A stretch of 64,000 nucleotides of DNA, taken from NCBI GenBank assembly GCA_025558095.1, contig JAIVFI010000041.1, positions 1-64,000 of the forward strand. Direction: 5' to 3'. Positions 9,623-19,509 of the stretch are shown in pieces. This DNA is from Hyaloraphidium curvatum. Its lineage: Eukaryota > Monoblepharomycota > Hyaloraphidiomycetes > Hyaloraphidiales > Hyaloraphidiaceae. The notes beneath the pieces are model-generated. The model was not told where the DNA came from. It searched no databases and saw only the letters and a list, made by a program, of their open reading frames with translations. A program made the position numbers and the translations under genes. Numbering within the stretch: position 1 is the stretch's first letter; each line of letters starts with the position of its first letter.

Positions 9623-10415
9623 CGCGGGACCGGGGGGCGCAAAAGGGGAGGTGTTGCGGGGCCGTTTGTTGTGTTGTTGTCGCCCCACCTACCTACCCGC
9701 TGCAGAGGGAGATGCAAGAGCCAATAGATCGAACACCTGGTCACAAGAGCTTCCTCGCGAGTGCCATAACCTCTGTCTGCCTTCGATCCCTGGCATCAGA
9801 GCCTCCCAGGCTCAGCCTTGCCCCCGCCTCCGGGCCGGCGGGCCCAGGTCCAGGCCCGTCGAGGATCGCCCACCCCGCCTGCATCATCCCCTCCGCCGCC
9901 CCCCTCTCTAGCACCGCCGACGCCGTCTCCTACCTGCTCTCCTCCCCGGGCTGGCGGTAATGCCACTCGGTCGGCAAGAACCTGAAGGGCGCGGAGGATG
10001 CGGAAGCCGCCGAGGGCGAGGAGCTGCACGGGCGCCCGTTCTCGGGGCAGGATACCACCGCGGGAGCAGGGCAATGCAGTTAGAGCACGCGGCCATCAGC
10101 GCATGCGGTCCTCGGGCATCCATTCCTCGATCACTCGGGCCGGGGAGTGGTGCCACGCTGGCACAAGGACGCCGACGCAATCCCCGCCGCGCTCCGCCTC
10201 GGTCAGAAACGTCCACGCACCGCACCCGGGCGGACCGGCGCCGGGCATCATGCGGGGCAGCGCTGCCCGGCGATCGGGCGTCACCCTCGGGCTGCCGGAA
10301 AATCGGCGCGGGACGGCCGTCCCCCCGAAAAAAAAGCCGTCCGCCATAAAACAGTCATAGGGATCCCCAAAACACCATCGCAGTCATCGCAATCCGAACG
10401 CAACACAACCCCCCC
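9623..10415. other. intergenic region with dispersed-repeat copy
   Basis: Upstream of NOP16. Frame 1 from about 9860 to 10083 reads as fairly protein-like sequence (STADAVSYLLSSPGW, then KNLKGAEDAEAAEG) but is interrupted by TAA near 9958, so it looks like a decayed coding fragment. The second half holds one copy of a repeat shared with 15985-16225. No intact gene is supported. Confidence 0.4.
10170..10345. repeat. dispersed repeat, copy A (matches 15985-16225)
   Basis: Shares several ordered blocks with 15985-16225: GACGCxGACGCAATxCCCGCC, CCCGGGCGGAxCGGCGCCGG, and GCCGGAAAATCGGCGCGG followed by ACGGCxGTCCCCC. On the minus strand copy A is open (GFFFGGTAVPRRF ... GPPGCGAWTF), while copy B is interrupted. 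The pair may therefore be fragments of a formerly protein-coding unit rather than a transposon. Confidence 0.5.
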
Positions 10416-11349
10416 ATGCCCAAGCTCCCCATGCGCGCCGGGGCCGCCCTGATCGCCGCCCTTCTGGCAGTCGCCGCCGCCACGGGCGCGGCAGGGGCAG
10501 CGTGGGTCCGGTCTGCTCCCCGCTCCGGTGCCACGCTCACAACGACCCCAGACTGCCCGAAAGGACCGCCGCCGCCGGACAAAAAGTCATCTTCCGCCGC
10601 ACGTGCGGCGACTGCGCCCCGGAAGCATTCTGGTGACCCCCTGGCCCCGTCCTTGCTAAAGGACACCCGCCCTGACTCGTCCCCATCCCCACGCCAGTGA
10701 ATTCCAATATCCCGGCGCTCCCGACGACCACGTCGCCTGCGTTCATGTCGACCCCGGATCCCTCCACTCGCTCTATCGCCGGTACGCCCCGGCCTGCGGC
10801 ACCTTCCTCTCCTGCGCCCCGGCAATGAACTCCCAAACCACGTTGAACGGCGCCACGTACAACGCCGGCGCGAGCAAGGGCGTGGGGTTCGTCGCGGGCA
10901 GCGGGGCGGGGGACTGCGGCGCGATCGACACGATCGCCCTGACGCTGTACAACACCGGCACGGCGGGGGCTCAGGTGAGGTTCAAGATCGACCTGAGGAA
11001 CAAGGGAGAGGGAAACTACTCCGGCACCACGCTGTACGCCTCTGACACGGTGTCGTTCACCGCGAGCTTCGGCACGACGTACACGGAGGTAATCTTCGGC
11101 CCCTCGGACCTGCCCAACATCGCCGCGTACCAGCTCACCGGGGGCGCATCCTACACCCTCTCGTTCTACGGCATGGTATTTGCCTCGGACGGCACCGCCA
11201 CCAACACCATCGCCCTGGGCCGCAACAGCGCCGCCGGCTCGGCGGCCGCCGCGACGACGTACGGGAACGGGTACTCGGGGGTGTTCATGATCAGCGGGTC
11301 GGCGGAGTACGCCGGGTCGTACAAGCTGAGTTTCGGAAACTCGCATTAA
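10416..11349 (+). CDS. secreted protein, N-terminal Cys motif plus beta-sandwich-like domain
   Basis: 272 residues in three exons, 10416-10501, 10552-10632 and 10698-11349; the frame closes. A signal peptide (MRAGAALIAALLAVAAATGA) is followed by VIFRRTCGDCAPEAFC, then EFQYPGAPDDHVACVHVD and SLYRRYAPACG. This is the same block as in the gene at 2193-2916, and the intron interrupts the same Cys codon in phase 2. Unlike that paralogue, the C-terminal 170 residues are Gly/Thr/Ser-rich beta-strand-like sequence (DTIALTLYNTGTAGAQVRF, SDTVSFTASFGTTYTEVIF). This is reminiscent of bacterial 'choice-of-anchor' beta-sandwich domains, which is an inference from composition. The N-terminal module is thus joined to different C-terminal domains in the two paralogues. 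Confidence 0.7.
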
Positions 11350-11688
11350 GAACTAACAAGGGACGGTGGGAAGGGAACGGGCCGCAGGGGAGACTATAGA
11401 GGCGGGACATCATGATCCTCGGGAGGCCCACCGAGGCCGGGTCTTTTCGCTTGCCATCCACCTTTGAAGCACGGCATTATTTCATCCGAATCCATTCCGC
11501 GGCACATATGCCATGTGGGGCCCCGTTTGCCCGATGAGGGACGGGTGTGGCGCCGACTTCCTTCGCATTAAGGGCCCACCTATCCCCAAAAAGGTGGACA
11601 GGCCCTTACACCCTTCGCCCGCTCGAAGGAGAGCGCCCGCTCCGTGATCAGCTTCCGCCCGACTCTCTCCGACCCTGCCGGCGCCGAC
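11350..11688. other. intergenic, no gene seen
   Basis: Gap between two plus-strand secreted-protein genes. No exon, RNA gene or repeat can be supported. It should carry the promoter of the gene starting at 11689. Confidence 0.35.
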
Positions 11689-13468
11689 ATGGCCCTCCGC
11701 GCCGCGCTGGCGGCCGCCGCCGCGCTCGCCCTCCTCGCCCGCCCCGCCGACGCCCAGGCCTACGCCCCCAACGTCGGCTTCGACGACCCCGACGTGACGT
11801 GGGCGGTATGTGTCACATCCTACCGCCCCGCCCTGTCCGCGGCCCCTGCTGCCCGACCGCGGCAAGGAGGCTCCTGACCACAGAGCACGACGCTGACGCC
11901 ATTACCTGACAGTTCATCGGCTGCCGCGACCGCAACAACGACGTCCCCGCCGCGTGCGCGCGCACCCTGGCCTCGACGTACGTGCAGGGAAACGCCATCG
12001 CCGAGTTCCAGGGCCTCCGCCCGGGTGCGTCCCCTCCCGTCCGGCGGTGGCAAACCCGACCCCAGCAGCCGACGCTGATCGACCGTTGTTTCCCGCCGGT
12101 CCGCAGACGGCAAGAACAAGTGCGACACGCCGGCGCCGTTCGCCACGTGGTGCGCGGTCCGCGCCAAGGGCTTCAGCGCGGGGCAGTGCATGCTGTCGCT
12201 CGCCGACGGCGGTGCCTTCCTGATGGTCGGCCAATACTACGGTACTCAGGCCTGCCTCGGATCGATCGCGAGCGGAAGCACCTGCACGTGCGTTTGCTTT
12301 CGAGGGTGTTGCCTGATCGGCTTCTGACCCGCCACGCCGCGTGACTGCAGCTCCAGCCCCTCGCCTCGGACATCAAGCAGGTCGCCGGCGACGCGCAGTG
12401 CCCCTACGGCGGCGCCGCCACCGGAGGGTGGTGCGCGGCCGCGTGGCAGGCCATCGGGATGCTGAACCCGCAGCTCGTGCGTCCACCGGCCCGAGCGTGC
12501 GGAACGAGCTGATCGCCGCGCGATTGTCAGAGCTGCGGATCGCCACCGCCTCCCCCTCCCCCTCCTCCTCCTCCTCCTCCGCCGCCGCCGCCGAGCGACC
12601 AGTGCACGGCCCCCACGGGCGGCCCGGACTACGACGGAACCCCCTGGATCTGCGTGCAAGACAAGATGGGGTCCGGGAACTGGTGCACATCCCCGTCCTC
12701 CATCGCCTGCTCTTCATCTCACCCCATCCCCCTCTTCACAGGGTCCCCGTCAAGCTGACCGCCTGGTCCAACGCGTGCTGCATGTCCCGCAACTCCCGGG
12801 ACTGCATCTGGGCCGACAAGGCCTGCTGCGACCGGCTGGCGGCCTCGGGGACCGGGACCACGCCCTACTTCGAGTGCGGGCCGATCCACGCGTCTGTGTG
12901 GGGGTCGACCGGGTACGAGGATCCCAACGGGTGGGTCGATATGGCGACGTGCGCTCGGTGGGAGCGGGGGTGACCGGGGCATCCGTGTTCCAGCTGGTGC
13001 ACGACGGCCATGAACGCGCTCGGCGGCACCGTTCCCCCCCCTACCCCTCCCCCACCGCCCTCAGGCCCCGTGGACATGTGCACCAAATTCTTCGACGCCA
13101 AGTGCATCGGCGGCCGCTACATCTCCTCCGAGGAGGCCTCGCTGTTCTTCTGCAAGGAACAATCCACACCCGCCGCCTTTCTGCAGTACTCGTACCAGGG
13201 CACCGACGGCTGCGGCGCCTACGGCTCCAACTTGGGCGTTCTGTGCCAAGTGACCACGGGCTGCGACGCGACCTCCCCCGTGTCGATCCAGCGCGTCCGC
13301 TCGACGGCGCCCGACTCGGTCTGCCTCGTGCAGGGCCCGAACCAGAGCTCCAACGTGGCCAAGGCGTGCATGGATACGTGCAGGGTGGACGTCGGGGCGG
13401 GGAGGGGCTGGGCGGCGTGGGAGTGCGAGGCGGCGTCGCTGTACTGCACGTGCAGCAGCAGGCTGTGA
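11689..13468 (+). CDS. modular secreted Cys-rich protein with polyproline linkers
   Basis: Seven exons: 11689-11805, 11913-12024, 12107-12291, 12351-12476, 12531-12682, 12742-12948 and 12994-13468. Phases are consistent throughout and the gene ends at the 13466-13468 stop. The signal peptide is MALRAALAAAAALALLARPA. The mature chain alternates cysteine-rich modules with proline linkers. Module 1 ends in GGWCAAAWQAIGML, then about 16 consecutive prolines. Module 2 has NACCMSRNSRDCIWADKACC and ends in ATWCTTAMNALGG, then PPPTPPPPPSG. Module 3 has CTKFFDAKC and ends in LYCTCSSRL. The recurring WCxxAxxALG-plus-proline junction suggests internal duplication. Some donors (GTTTGC at 12292) are non-consensus. 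Probably a cell-wall or extracellular matrix component; function not recognised. Confidence 0.6.
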
Positions 13469-13833
13469 GCTTCGGGGGCCGTCGGGTGGGGAAAGCGGGT
13501 CCGCCGGTGGCACTGCGTCGGAATCGGGGTAGCACTGCGTCGAATGGGGGTAATCTAGAAGCTTTCCGGGTGGCCGGTGCCGGGATGGAGGCTCCCAGAG
13601 GCACCGGTCCGCGCGGGCGGATCGGCCTCAGATCCCGCCCCTCCCGGGGGATGGAATCCAGAAAGGCGCGTCTGCAAAACAAGTCAGACAGCTCCGTCGC
13701 TTAATGATGTGCCGCGTGCGCGAACGCGGCCCGCGTCGAATCGAATTCTCCGCAGAAACCGCACCTGGCTGGACGGGCCCCAATCCCGCGCATCCGAAGG
13801 AGCCGTTCCGCCGGCCTCCGCACTTGTTTCGCC
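13469..13833. other. intergenic with a short direct repeat
   Basis: Holds two adjacent near-identical ~21-bp units built on GCACTGCGTCG (about 13508-13552). No coding exon is supported. It probably includes the promoter of the hotdog gene at 13834. Confidence 0.4.
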
Positions 13834-14982
13834 ATGTCCTTCGCCGCGGATCCCCCGCCCTTTGCCGCCTCCGTCCTGTCGGGCGCGCACGGCCCCCTGC
13901 TGTTCGACCACGCCGGCGCCGGCCCCACCTTCTGGCCCGCGCTCCGCGGCATCTCCCGATTCGCGCTCGCCGTCGCCGGGACCCACGCCCGGGCATGCCT
14001 CCTGTGCGGCGAGGCAGGGCTCGACGGCGGGATGGCGGGGACGATGGCGGCGATGCAGGGCGGCGCGAGCGCGGCGGTCGCGCTGGAGGTATCGCGGGCG
14101 CTTGTCGGCGAGCTGGCCGGCGCGCATCCCGCGCTGGAGGCCGTGGGCGCCACGTACCGGCGGCCGGTGCGGCTGCCCGGGTGGGTCGACGTGCGCGCGG
14201 CGGCGGAGCGGAGGGGCGACGGGTGGGCGTGCCGCGCGGCGCTGTGGGACGCCGAGGGCGGGAAGGAGCTCGTCGTCGTCTCCTCCGAGTGGATCCCGGA
14301 CGAAGCCGGGGGAAACGGGGTCCGGACGGCGGCCGAGGACGAGCACGAGCTGCCCCCGGTCCTCAGTGTCCTGCTCGACAAGTTCCGAGACCCGGGCCTG
14401 CTGCCGACCTCCGAGCACCACATGTTCGCCCTCCTTGCCGCCGGCAGCCCCGTCGTCACCTCGCACCTCCTTCCTCCGGACGATCCCCGCGCGTGGGGGT
14501 TCCCGGCGGGCATGAGCCGGTCCGGGTTCATCTGGCGCTCGCCCAAGGAGGGCAGGCTGTACAGCAGGATGCACTCGGTGCAGACGCCCACGGCGCTGGA
14601 AGCGTGGTTCGAGGTGCCGGGGAGCCTGCTGTCGGCGGATGGCACGCTGCATCCCGCCATCCAGTACACGTACGCAGAGTAGGTCGCCGCCCGGTGCCGA
14701 TCCGCCCGTTGCCAACTACCCGCCCGACCGGCGAGCAGCAGCTGGCTCAACGGTTTCGCCCTCGGCGTCTCCGTAGCCGTGACCGTGACGGCGTCGCTCC
14801 GCTGCTCGTTCACCCAAGCGGGGCGGCGGTTCTGCGGCGGCTGGGTCGTGCTGAGGGGCAGGCCGGTGGAGCGCACGGGGAGGAGGGTGCGGCTGGCGGC
14901 CGAGCTGGCGAGCGAGGCGGGAGACGTGCTGATGCGGGCAGAGGGGGAATTTGCGGTCATCGGGCCGGCGCCCAGGATGTAG
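13834..14982 (+). CDS. double-hotdog thioesterase-like protein
   Basis: 359 residues in two exons, 13834-14669 and 14739-14982 (69-bp intron, phase 2). The C-terminal exon reads SLRCSFTQAGRRFCGGWVVLRGR, then GRRVRLAAELASEAGDVLMRAEGEF. This is the beta-strand pattern of acyl-CoA thioesterase-type hotdog domains (P/GGWVxxRG ... GRxxxLxAELxxxxGxxxAxxxGxF). The first half shows the equivalent pattern of a preceding hotdog (TYRRPVRLPGWVDVRAAAER, then KELVVVSSEWI) after a GGMAGTMAAM helix. Double-hotdog proteins hydrolyse acyl-CoA thioesters. The substrate cannot be inferred and the catalytic residues were not identified with certainty. Confidence 0.6.
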
Positions 14983-15178
14983 CGGGGCGGACACGGACGG
15001 CGGTGCCGGAGGAGGTGGCATGCGCCGAATGGGCGGGTATCTACAGGTCGGCAATGTACAAGATCCACAGGTGTCGCTCTAGCTCGCTCCCCGATGTCGC
15101 TCCCTCTTCCACGCTCTGCCATGGTGTCCCTTGTCGAGTCCAAGCTGGGCCTCCAATCGGGCCCTCCTCCGGCGCAGT

Positions 15179-15736
15179 TCACTCTTGCGCGTCCACGTCC
15201 CTCGGCCCCCGGACCTCGCGCATCTCGCCCAGGTCGGCCCCTCCCGCTCCCAGCAAGGGCGCCCGCGGGCAACCTTCATCGCTGTCCGCCCCGCGGTCCT
15301 CCCCGTGTCCCGATGGGCGGCCGCCCCGCCCGCCGAAGAAGGTGAACACCTCCGGCCCCGCCGCGAACCGCACCGCCTTCCTCGCCGCCCCCGGGCTGCC
15401 CTCCCCCGACCCGGGCGGCGGCGACGCCGGCGGCGTCACGCACACCAGCAGCCGTCCCAGCTCCGCGAGCTCGGGCAGCGGCGGGATCGCCAGGCGCCAC
15501 GCGGGGCGGCCCCTCCCCCGGCCCGCGGGCGAGGCCCCGTCGTCGTCGTGCCGGGCGGCCCCGGCCGGGTCCGCCCCGGGGTCATCGCCGAAGAAGGACC
15601 GCCAGCAGATGCCCTCCCCCTGCGGCGCCGGGGTTTCCGCGGCGTGGAGCTCCCGCTCCCGCGCCTCGGGGCTCCCCGGCGGCGGCGCCTCCATGCTCGG
15701 CGAGGGCGGGTACGCCGCGCCCGTTGGGCTGTCCAT
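15179..15736 (-). CDS. uncharacterised protein with RVxF-like motif
   Basis: Single exon, 185 residues, rich in Pro, Gly and Asp and largely disordered by composition. The best-ordered segment is RKAVRFAAGPEVFTFFGG. It contains K-A-V-R-F, which fits the protein phosphatase 1 docking motif [RK]-x(0,1)-[VI]-x-[FW]. A short helix (LPELAELGRLLVCVTP) precedes it. No family was recognised. The start at 15736 is the first ATG of the frame. An intron near the C terminus cannot be excluded. Confidence 0.4.
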   Translation of the reverse strand: MDSPTGAAYPPSPSMEAPPPGSPEARERELHAAETPAPQGEGICWRSFFGDDPGADPAGAARHDDDGASPAGRGRGRPAWRLAIPPLPELAELGRLLVCVTPPASPPPGSGEGSPGAARKAVRFAAGPEVFTFFGGRGGRPSGHGEDRGADSDEGCPRAPLLGAGGADLGEMREVRGPRDVDAQE

Positions 15737-16474
15737 CGCTGCTAGAGGAGGTGGGGAAAGTGGCGAACGGGGACGGTGTGTCCTCTCTGTCCTTTGTCCT
15801 CGGTCGGTCTGGAAGGCGGGATCGGGTGGGTGGCTGGGGATCCTGGGGGAGGAGATTGGACGTTTTCGGGCGGAGCTGGGGCTGCGGGCGCCAGTCGGAC
15901 CTCGCCAAAATACCGGGAAATTGCGGTGACCGTTTTCCGTCGGTGTCCGCGCCCCGCGCCGTCCCCGATCGCCGTCGGCAGCCGCGAGGACGCTGACGCA
16001 ATGCCCGCCCTAGCCGCCCGGCGTTTCGGGCCGAAACTTCCAGGAACCGGCCCCGGGCGGATCGGCGCCGGCGAACCGGCGGGCATCGTCGTGGGGGATC
16101 TTCCACGTCGTCTGCGGGGGCGGCGGTTCCGGTGCGACGGCGCAGGGGCGGCGATCGCGCGTCCCACCTGGCCATGCCGGAAAATCGGCGCGGTACGGCG
16201 GTCCCCCAAAAAGCGAGTCATAGTTCGCCGGATCGCCCCGACCGAGGCCGGGAAAGGGTCGGGCGTCTGGGACGGTCGATGGGCGGCATCGCCGTCGCAA
16301 CGCTCGCCGGGTCGTCCGGACGGGCGGGGACGGGGACCGCGGCGGACCCGATCGGAACCCCCGCACTTGGTGGCCAATCCGGATCCGATGCAGCTACAAA
16401 GCCCCGAAGCACGATGCCATCCGCGTGCTTTTTTTCCGCGGCCCGTCCTCCGCCGCCAACCCATCCCCCACCCA
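15737..16474. other. intergenic region with dispersed-repeat copy
   Basis: Between two minus-strand genes. It contains repeat copy B (15985-16225). The flanking sequence shows no exon with a convincing start, stop and splice pattern. Confidence 0.4.
15985..16225. repeat. dispersed repeat, copy B (matches 10170-10345)
   Basis: Longer copy of the repeat at 10170-10345, with the same order of conserved blocks ending in GCCGGAAAATCGGCGCGG and ACGGCGGTCCCCC. The central part differs by insertions. Read on the minus strand it gives LFGGPPYRADFPAW and ADPPGAGSWKFRPET before an in-frame TAG, so any former ORF is broken. Confidence 0.5.
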
Positions 16475-17738
16475 TCAGGGTGCCACATCCAGCGTCTCCT
16501 TGAACCCGCTCGGCTTGTGCGGCCCCAGCACCAGCTGCTCCAGGATCCCGCACCCCTCGCGTTTGCTCCCGTCGGGCAGCGTCATCTCGGCCTGGACGAA
16601 GGCCTGCACGTGCAGGTGGGGAGGAGCGCACGACTTGATTTCCGCGGGCTTGAACTCGTCGTAGCCGACCGCGAGCTCGCCCTTGTGCATGCCGTGGCCC
16701 CATTCGGGGTTCATGTAGCCGAGGCCCATCATGTGGAAGTTAAATCTGGGGGAGGCGAGCCGGCAAGGTGGGCAGGGGCAGGGAGGGAGCCGGATCAACG
16801 ACCCAGTGCCGTTCCGGGTGCCCGGCAGTTACCCACTTGGGGGTCAGCTTGATGGTGGTCGTCCCCCCGCCGTGCTTCTTGTCGTGCTCGAACGTGATGG
16901 TCGCCTCCTTGGCGTACCGCGACCCCGACACGTACTTGACCTCGGAGCGGCACCGGTCCACGTGCTCCGGCTCCCCGCCAGCCGTCAGCGCCATCGCCCC
17001 CGCCTGGTTCCACGCCTCGCCCTCGGCGTCGTCGTTGACGTGGTACAGGGTGATCCTGTCGCCGAAGTTGAGCGGCGCCCAGAGCCAGTAGAACTGGAAC
17101 GGCGCGGGCGGGGCCATCGGCTGTGGGTCCGCGGAGCCGATGGTGCGCACGCCCCAGGACCGGTCCCGCGTGCCCCACGTCGCGTCGGCCTTGACCTCGA
17201 TCCGCTCCCCCTTGAGCTCGATCCAGCCCTCCCACGCGCCGTTCTGGGTCATCCGCGTGACGTCCATCAGCGTGCGGGCGCCGATCCGCCGCGTGAACCG
17301 GGGCTCCTTGATCGCCGCCGTCCTCCCCGTGAAGGTCAGCTCCGCCCTGATGGGGTGCTCCGAGTCGCCGACGCGGACGCGGAGCACGCGGAGCGGCTCG
17401 ACGATGTCGACGGCGATGGGGCCGACATGCGTGTCCATGCGCTCGTGCATGAGCCAGCGCGACGCGTGGAGGTTGTGCTGCGTGCCGTTCCGCGAGACGC
17501 AGAAGGCGCCGTCGCAGATGTTGACGTGGGGGTAGACGCCGAACGCGGCCGCGAAGAACAGGGAGCCTGGATTGGTTGGGGCGTCAGGGAGGGGGCAGAG
17601 ACGGCCGGGGGCGGCCGACCGACCATCCTTCGAGTAGCCGTTGAAGAAGTAGCGGTCGTAGAAGTTGCGGTCCGTGCCCGAGAAGGCGATGGGCTCGGCC
17701 GTCTGGTGGATCGGGTAGTCGTCGGCCTTGGTCAGCAT
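16475..17738 (-). CDS. hydroxyneurosporene-synthase/DUF7065-like protein
   Basis: 371 residues, three exons: 17738-17624, 17566-16837 and 16745-16475. Introns are 57 and 91 bp and phases close exactly. The sequence has the hallmarks of a family common in actinobacteria and related to CrtC/hydroxyneurosporene-synthase-type lipocalin-like folds: DRNFYDRYFFNGYS, then GVYPHVNICDGAFCVSRNG, RWLMHERMDTHVGPI, EPRFTRRIGARTLMDVTRMTQ, WGTRDRSWGVR and FYWLWAPLNF. Family assignment is from remembered bacterial sequences, not a search. The actual reaction is unknown; a hydratase or terpenoid/steroid-related role is possible. It lies divergently to the CHK-like kinase at 18012, with only 273 bp between starts. 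Confidence 0.6.
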
Positions 17739-18011
17739 CGCGGCGGAGGGCGCGAAAGCGTCACAATTTGGTGGCAGTGATAGTTCGTCGCGCGAAAGGA
17801 CCGCTGAGAGGCCGGAAGGCGGTTCTACGACGGGCGGTGGGGGGCAGTTGTCGGGCCGGCGCGGCGCGGCGCGTGCCGTGGCCCCCGCCCGCGTGGAACC
17901 TTCTTCCCGGTGGCCTAGCCGCGTCCTCGAACCCCAGAGGCGCCCTAAATTTCTTGCTGGAATATCGTTAGGTCACTTGCGACCCACCCGGACCGAGATT
18001 TCCCGGGCGCC
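17739..18011. promoter_or_regulatory. divergent intergenic promoter region
   Basis: 273 bp between the start codons of two head-to-head genes (16475-17738 minus and 18012-19348 plus), so the promoters of both must lie here. A TAGGTCACTTGCGACC element near 17969 is partly palindromic. No defined operator could be assigned. Confidence 0.4.
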
Positions 18012-19348
18012 ATGGCACAAGCGGCTCGCCCGCTCCCCTCGTTCACCGACTTTCCCGCATCCATCGCGGACCTCACCGCGCCGTGGCTCGAATCCGTGTT
18101 CCGCGCCCACGGCCTGGACGCCCGAGTCGCAAGCATAGAAGCGAAACAGGTCGGCACGGGGCAGGTCGGCGGCAGCTACCGGATCACCGTGTCCTACGAT
18201 GGGGACCCTGGGGAGGCCCCGCCGACGGTGGTCGCCAAGCTCGTCTCCGAGGACCCCGACTCGCGCAAAACGGGCTTCGCCACGCGGACCTACGAGCGCG
18301 AGGAGTACTTCTACCGGCACCTCTCGGGCCGCCTCCGCACCAAGGGGATGAGGATAGCAAAGTGCTGGGCCGCCGAGCACGCCCCCGAACGCGAGGCGGC
18401 GCTGCTGCTCTTGGAGGACCTGGCGCCCGCGAACGCTGGGGACCAGCTCGCGGGGTGTGATCCGGGGAGGGCGGAGCTGGCGCTCAGGGAGGCGGCCAAG
18501 CTGCACGCCGAGTTCTGGGCGTCGGAGGAGCTCCCGAAGCTGGGCGGGTTCCTGGGGATGCCGGGCAACCCGCAGGCGGCGGCGGGACTGGCGCAGGTTT
18601 ACCAGGGGTCGTGGTGGCCCGGCTTCGTCGAGAGGTGCGTCGGCGGACGTCCCCGTTGATCGCCAGGAAACCGACCTACCTCCCCTCCGATGCAGATACA
18701 AACCCCGGATGACCCCGCACATCCTCGCCCTGGGCAGCCGCCTCGCACGCTCCCTGCGCGGGTGGCTGCTGCTCCGCGCCCGCCCGCCGCTGACACTCGC
18801 GCACTCGGACCTGCGGATCGACAACCTGATGTTCCCCCCCGCGGGGAACCCGGGGGGTGACTATTGCTGCGTGGTCGACTGGCAGACGCTGCAGGTCGGA
18901 CAAGGAGCCGTGGACGTGGGGTACTTCCTCGGGGGCTCGCTGCTGCCCGAGGACAGGCGAAAGCACGCGAGGCGATTGGTAGAGGTGTGGAGGGGGGAGC
19001 TGTTGGCCAACGGGGTCAAGGACTGCACGGCGGAGCAGGCGTGGGACGGGTTCCGGCAGGGGTGGGTCCCCGCGCGCGCGTGCGCCATGGTGATTGGCTG
19101 ACGGGAAGCGCGTACAGGTTCTTCGCGAGCATGGTGATGGCCGTCGCGGCGGGGATGACCGTGGGCAGGACCGACCGCGGAGACGAGATGTTCTGGTTCG
19201 TGCTCGCCTCCATGGCCCTCGCGACGCGTGCTGACGGGACCGAAGGGCGATGTTCGCGCGTGCGGCGGAGGCGGCGATCGAGACGGGGGCAGAGGAGCTG
19301 CTGCCGGCGGAGGAAGGGGCGGAGGCGGGGCAGGTGCCCGCCCCGTGA
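18012..19348 (+). CDS. CHK/APH-type small-molecule kinase
   Basis: Phosphotransferase of the aminoglycoside/choline/ecdysteroid kinase-like superfamily. Exons are 18012-18634, 18696-19061 and from 19118 on, with a probable further short intron near 19230 and a stop at 19346-19348. Motifs: a GTGQVGGSYRITV nucleotide-binding loop, VVAKLVSED (Lys strand), EREEYFYRHL (Glu), LLLLEDL hinge, catalytic AHSDLRIDNLMF (H-x-D-x4-D-N), CVVDWQTLQVGQGAVDVGYFL (metal-binding D-W-Q), and a C-terminal GRTDRGDEMFWFVL that is typical of CHK-like fungal and bacterial proteins. The third exon's end is uncertain. The substrate is unknown. Confidence 0.7.
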
Positions 19349-19509
19349 CCCGATATCCCAATAGAACCTCGGTCGACGACGCCATCCCTCGGTCCGGCAC
19401 CCAATGGTCTTCCGATCCTCTATGGCAGCTCACGAGCCGGCGCGGATCAGGCGGCCCGCCACCTCGCGGTTTCCGCGGGCCCCTTCATGTCGCCTCTGCC
19501 CTTGGCCGC

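Noticed and set aside
8324-9727. 467-codon plus-strand frame antisense to NOP16
   Set aside because: NOP16 family motifs are clear on the minus strand. The plus frame has only compositional bias.
9860-10083. Gene from frame 1 of 9712-10083
   Set aside because: Interrupted by TAA near 9958 and lacks a recognisable family. At best a decayed fragment.
12551-12598. CCT/CCG trinucleotide tract as an independent microsatellite
   Set aside because: It lies in an exon and encodes the polyproline linker of the modular secreted protein.
13704-15929. 741-codon open frame overlapping the hotdog gene
   Set aside because: Arg/Gly/Pro-rich text typical of out-of-frame reading in GC-rich DNA. The spliced hotdog gene in another frame gives real domain motifs.
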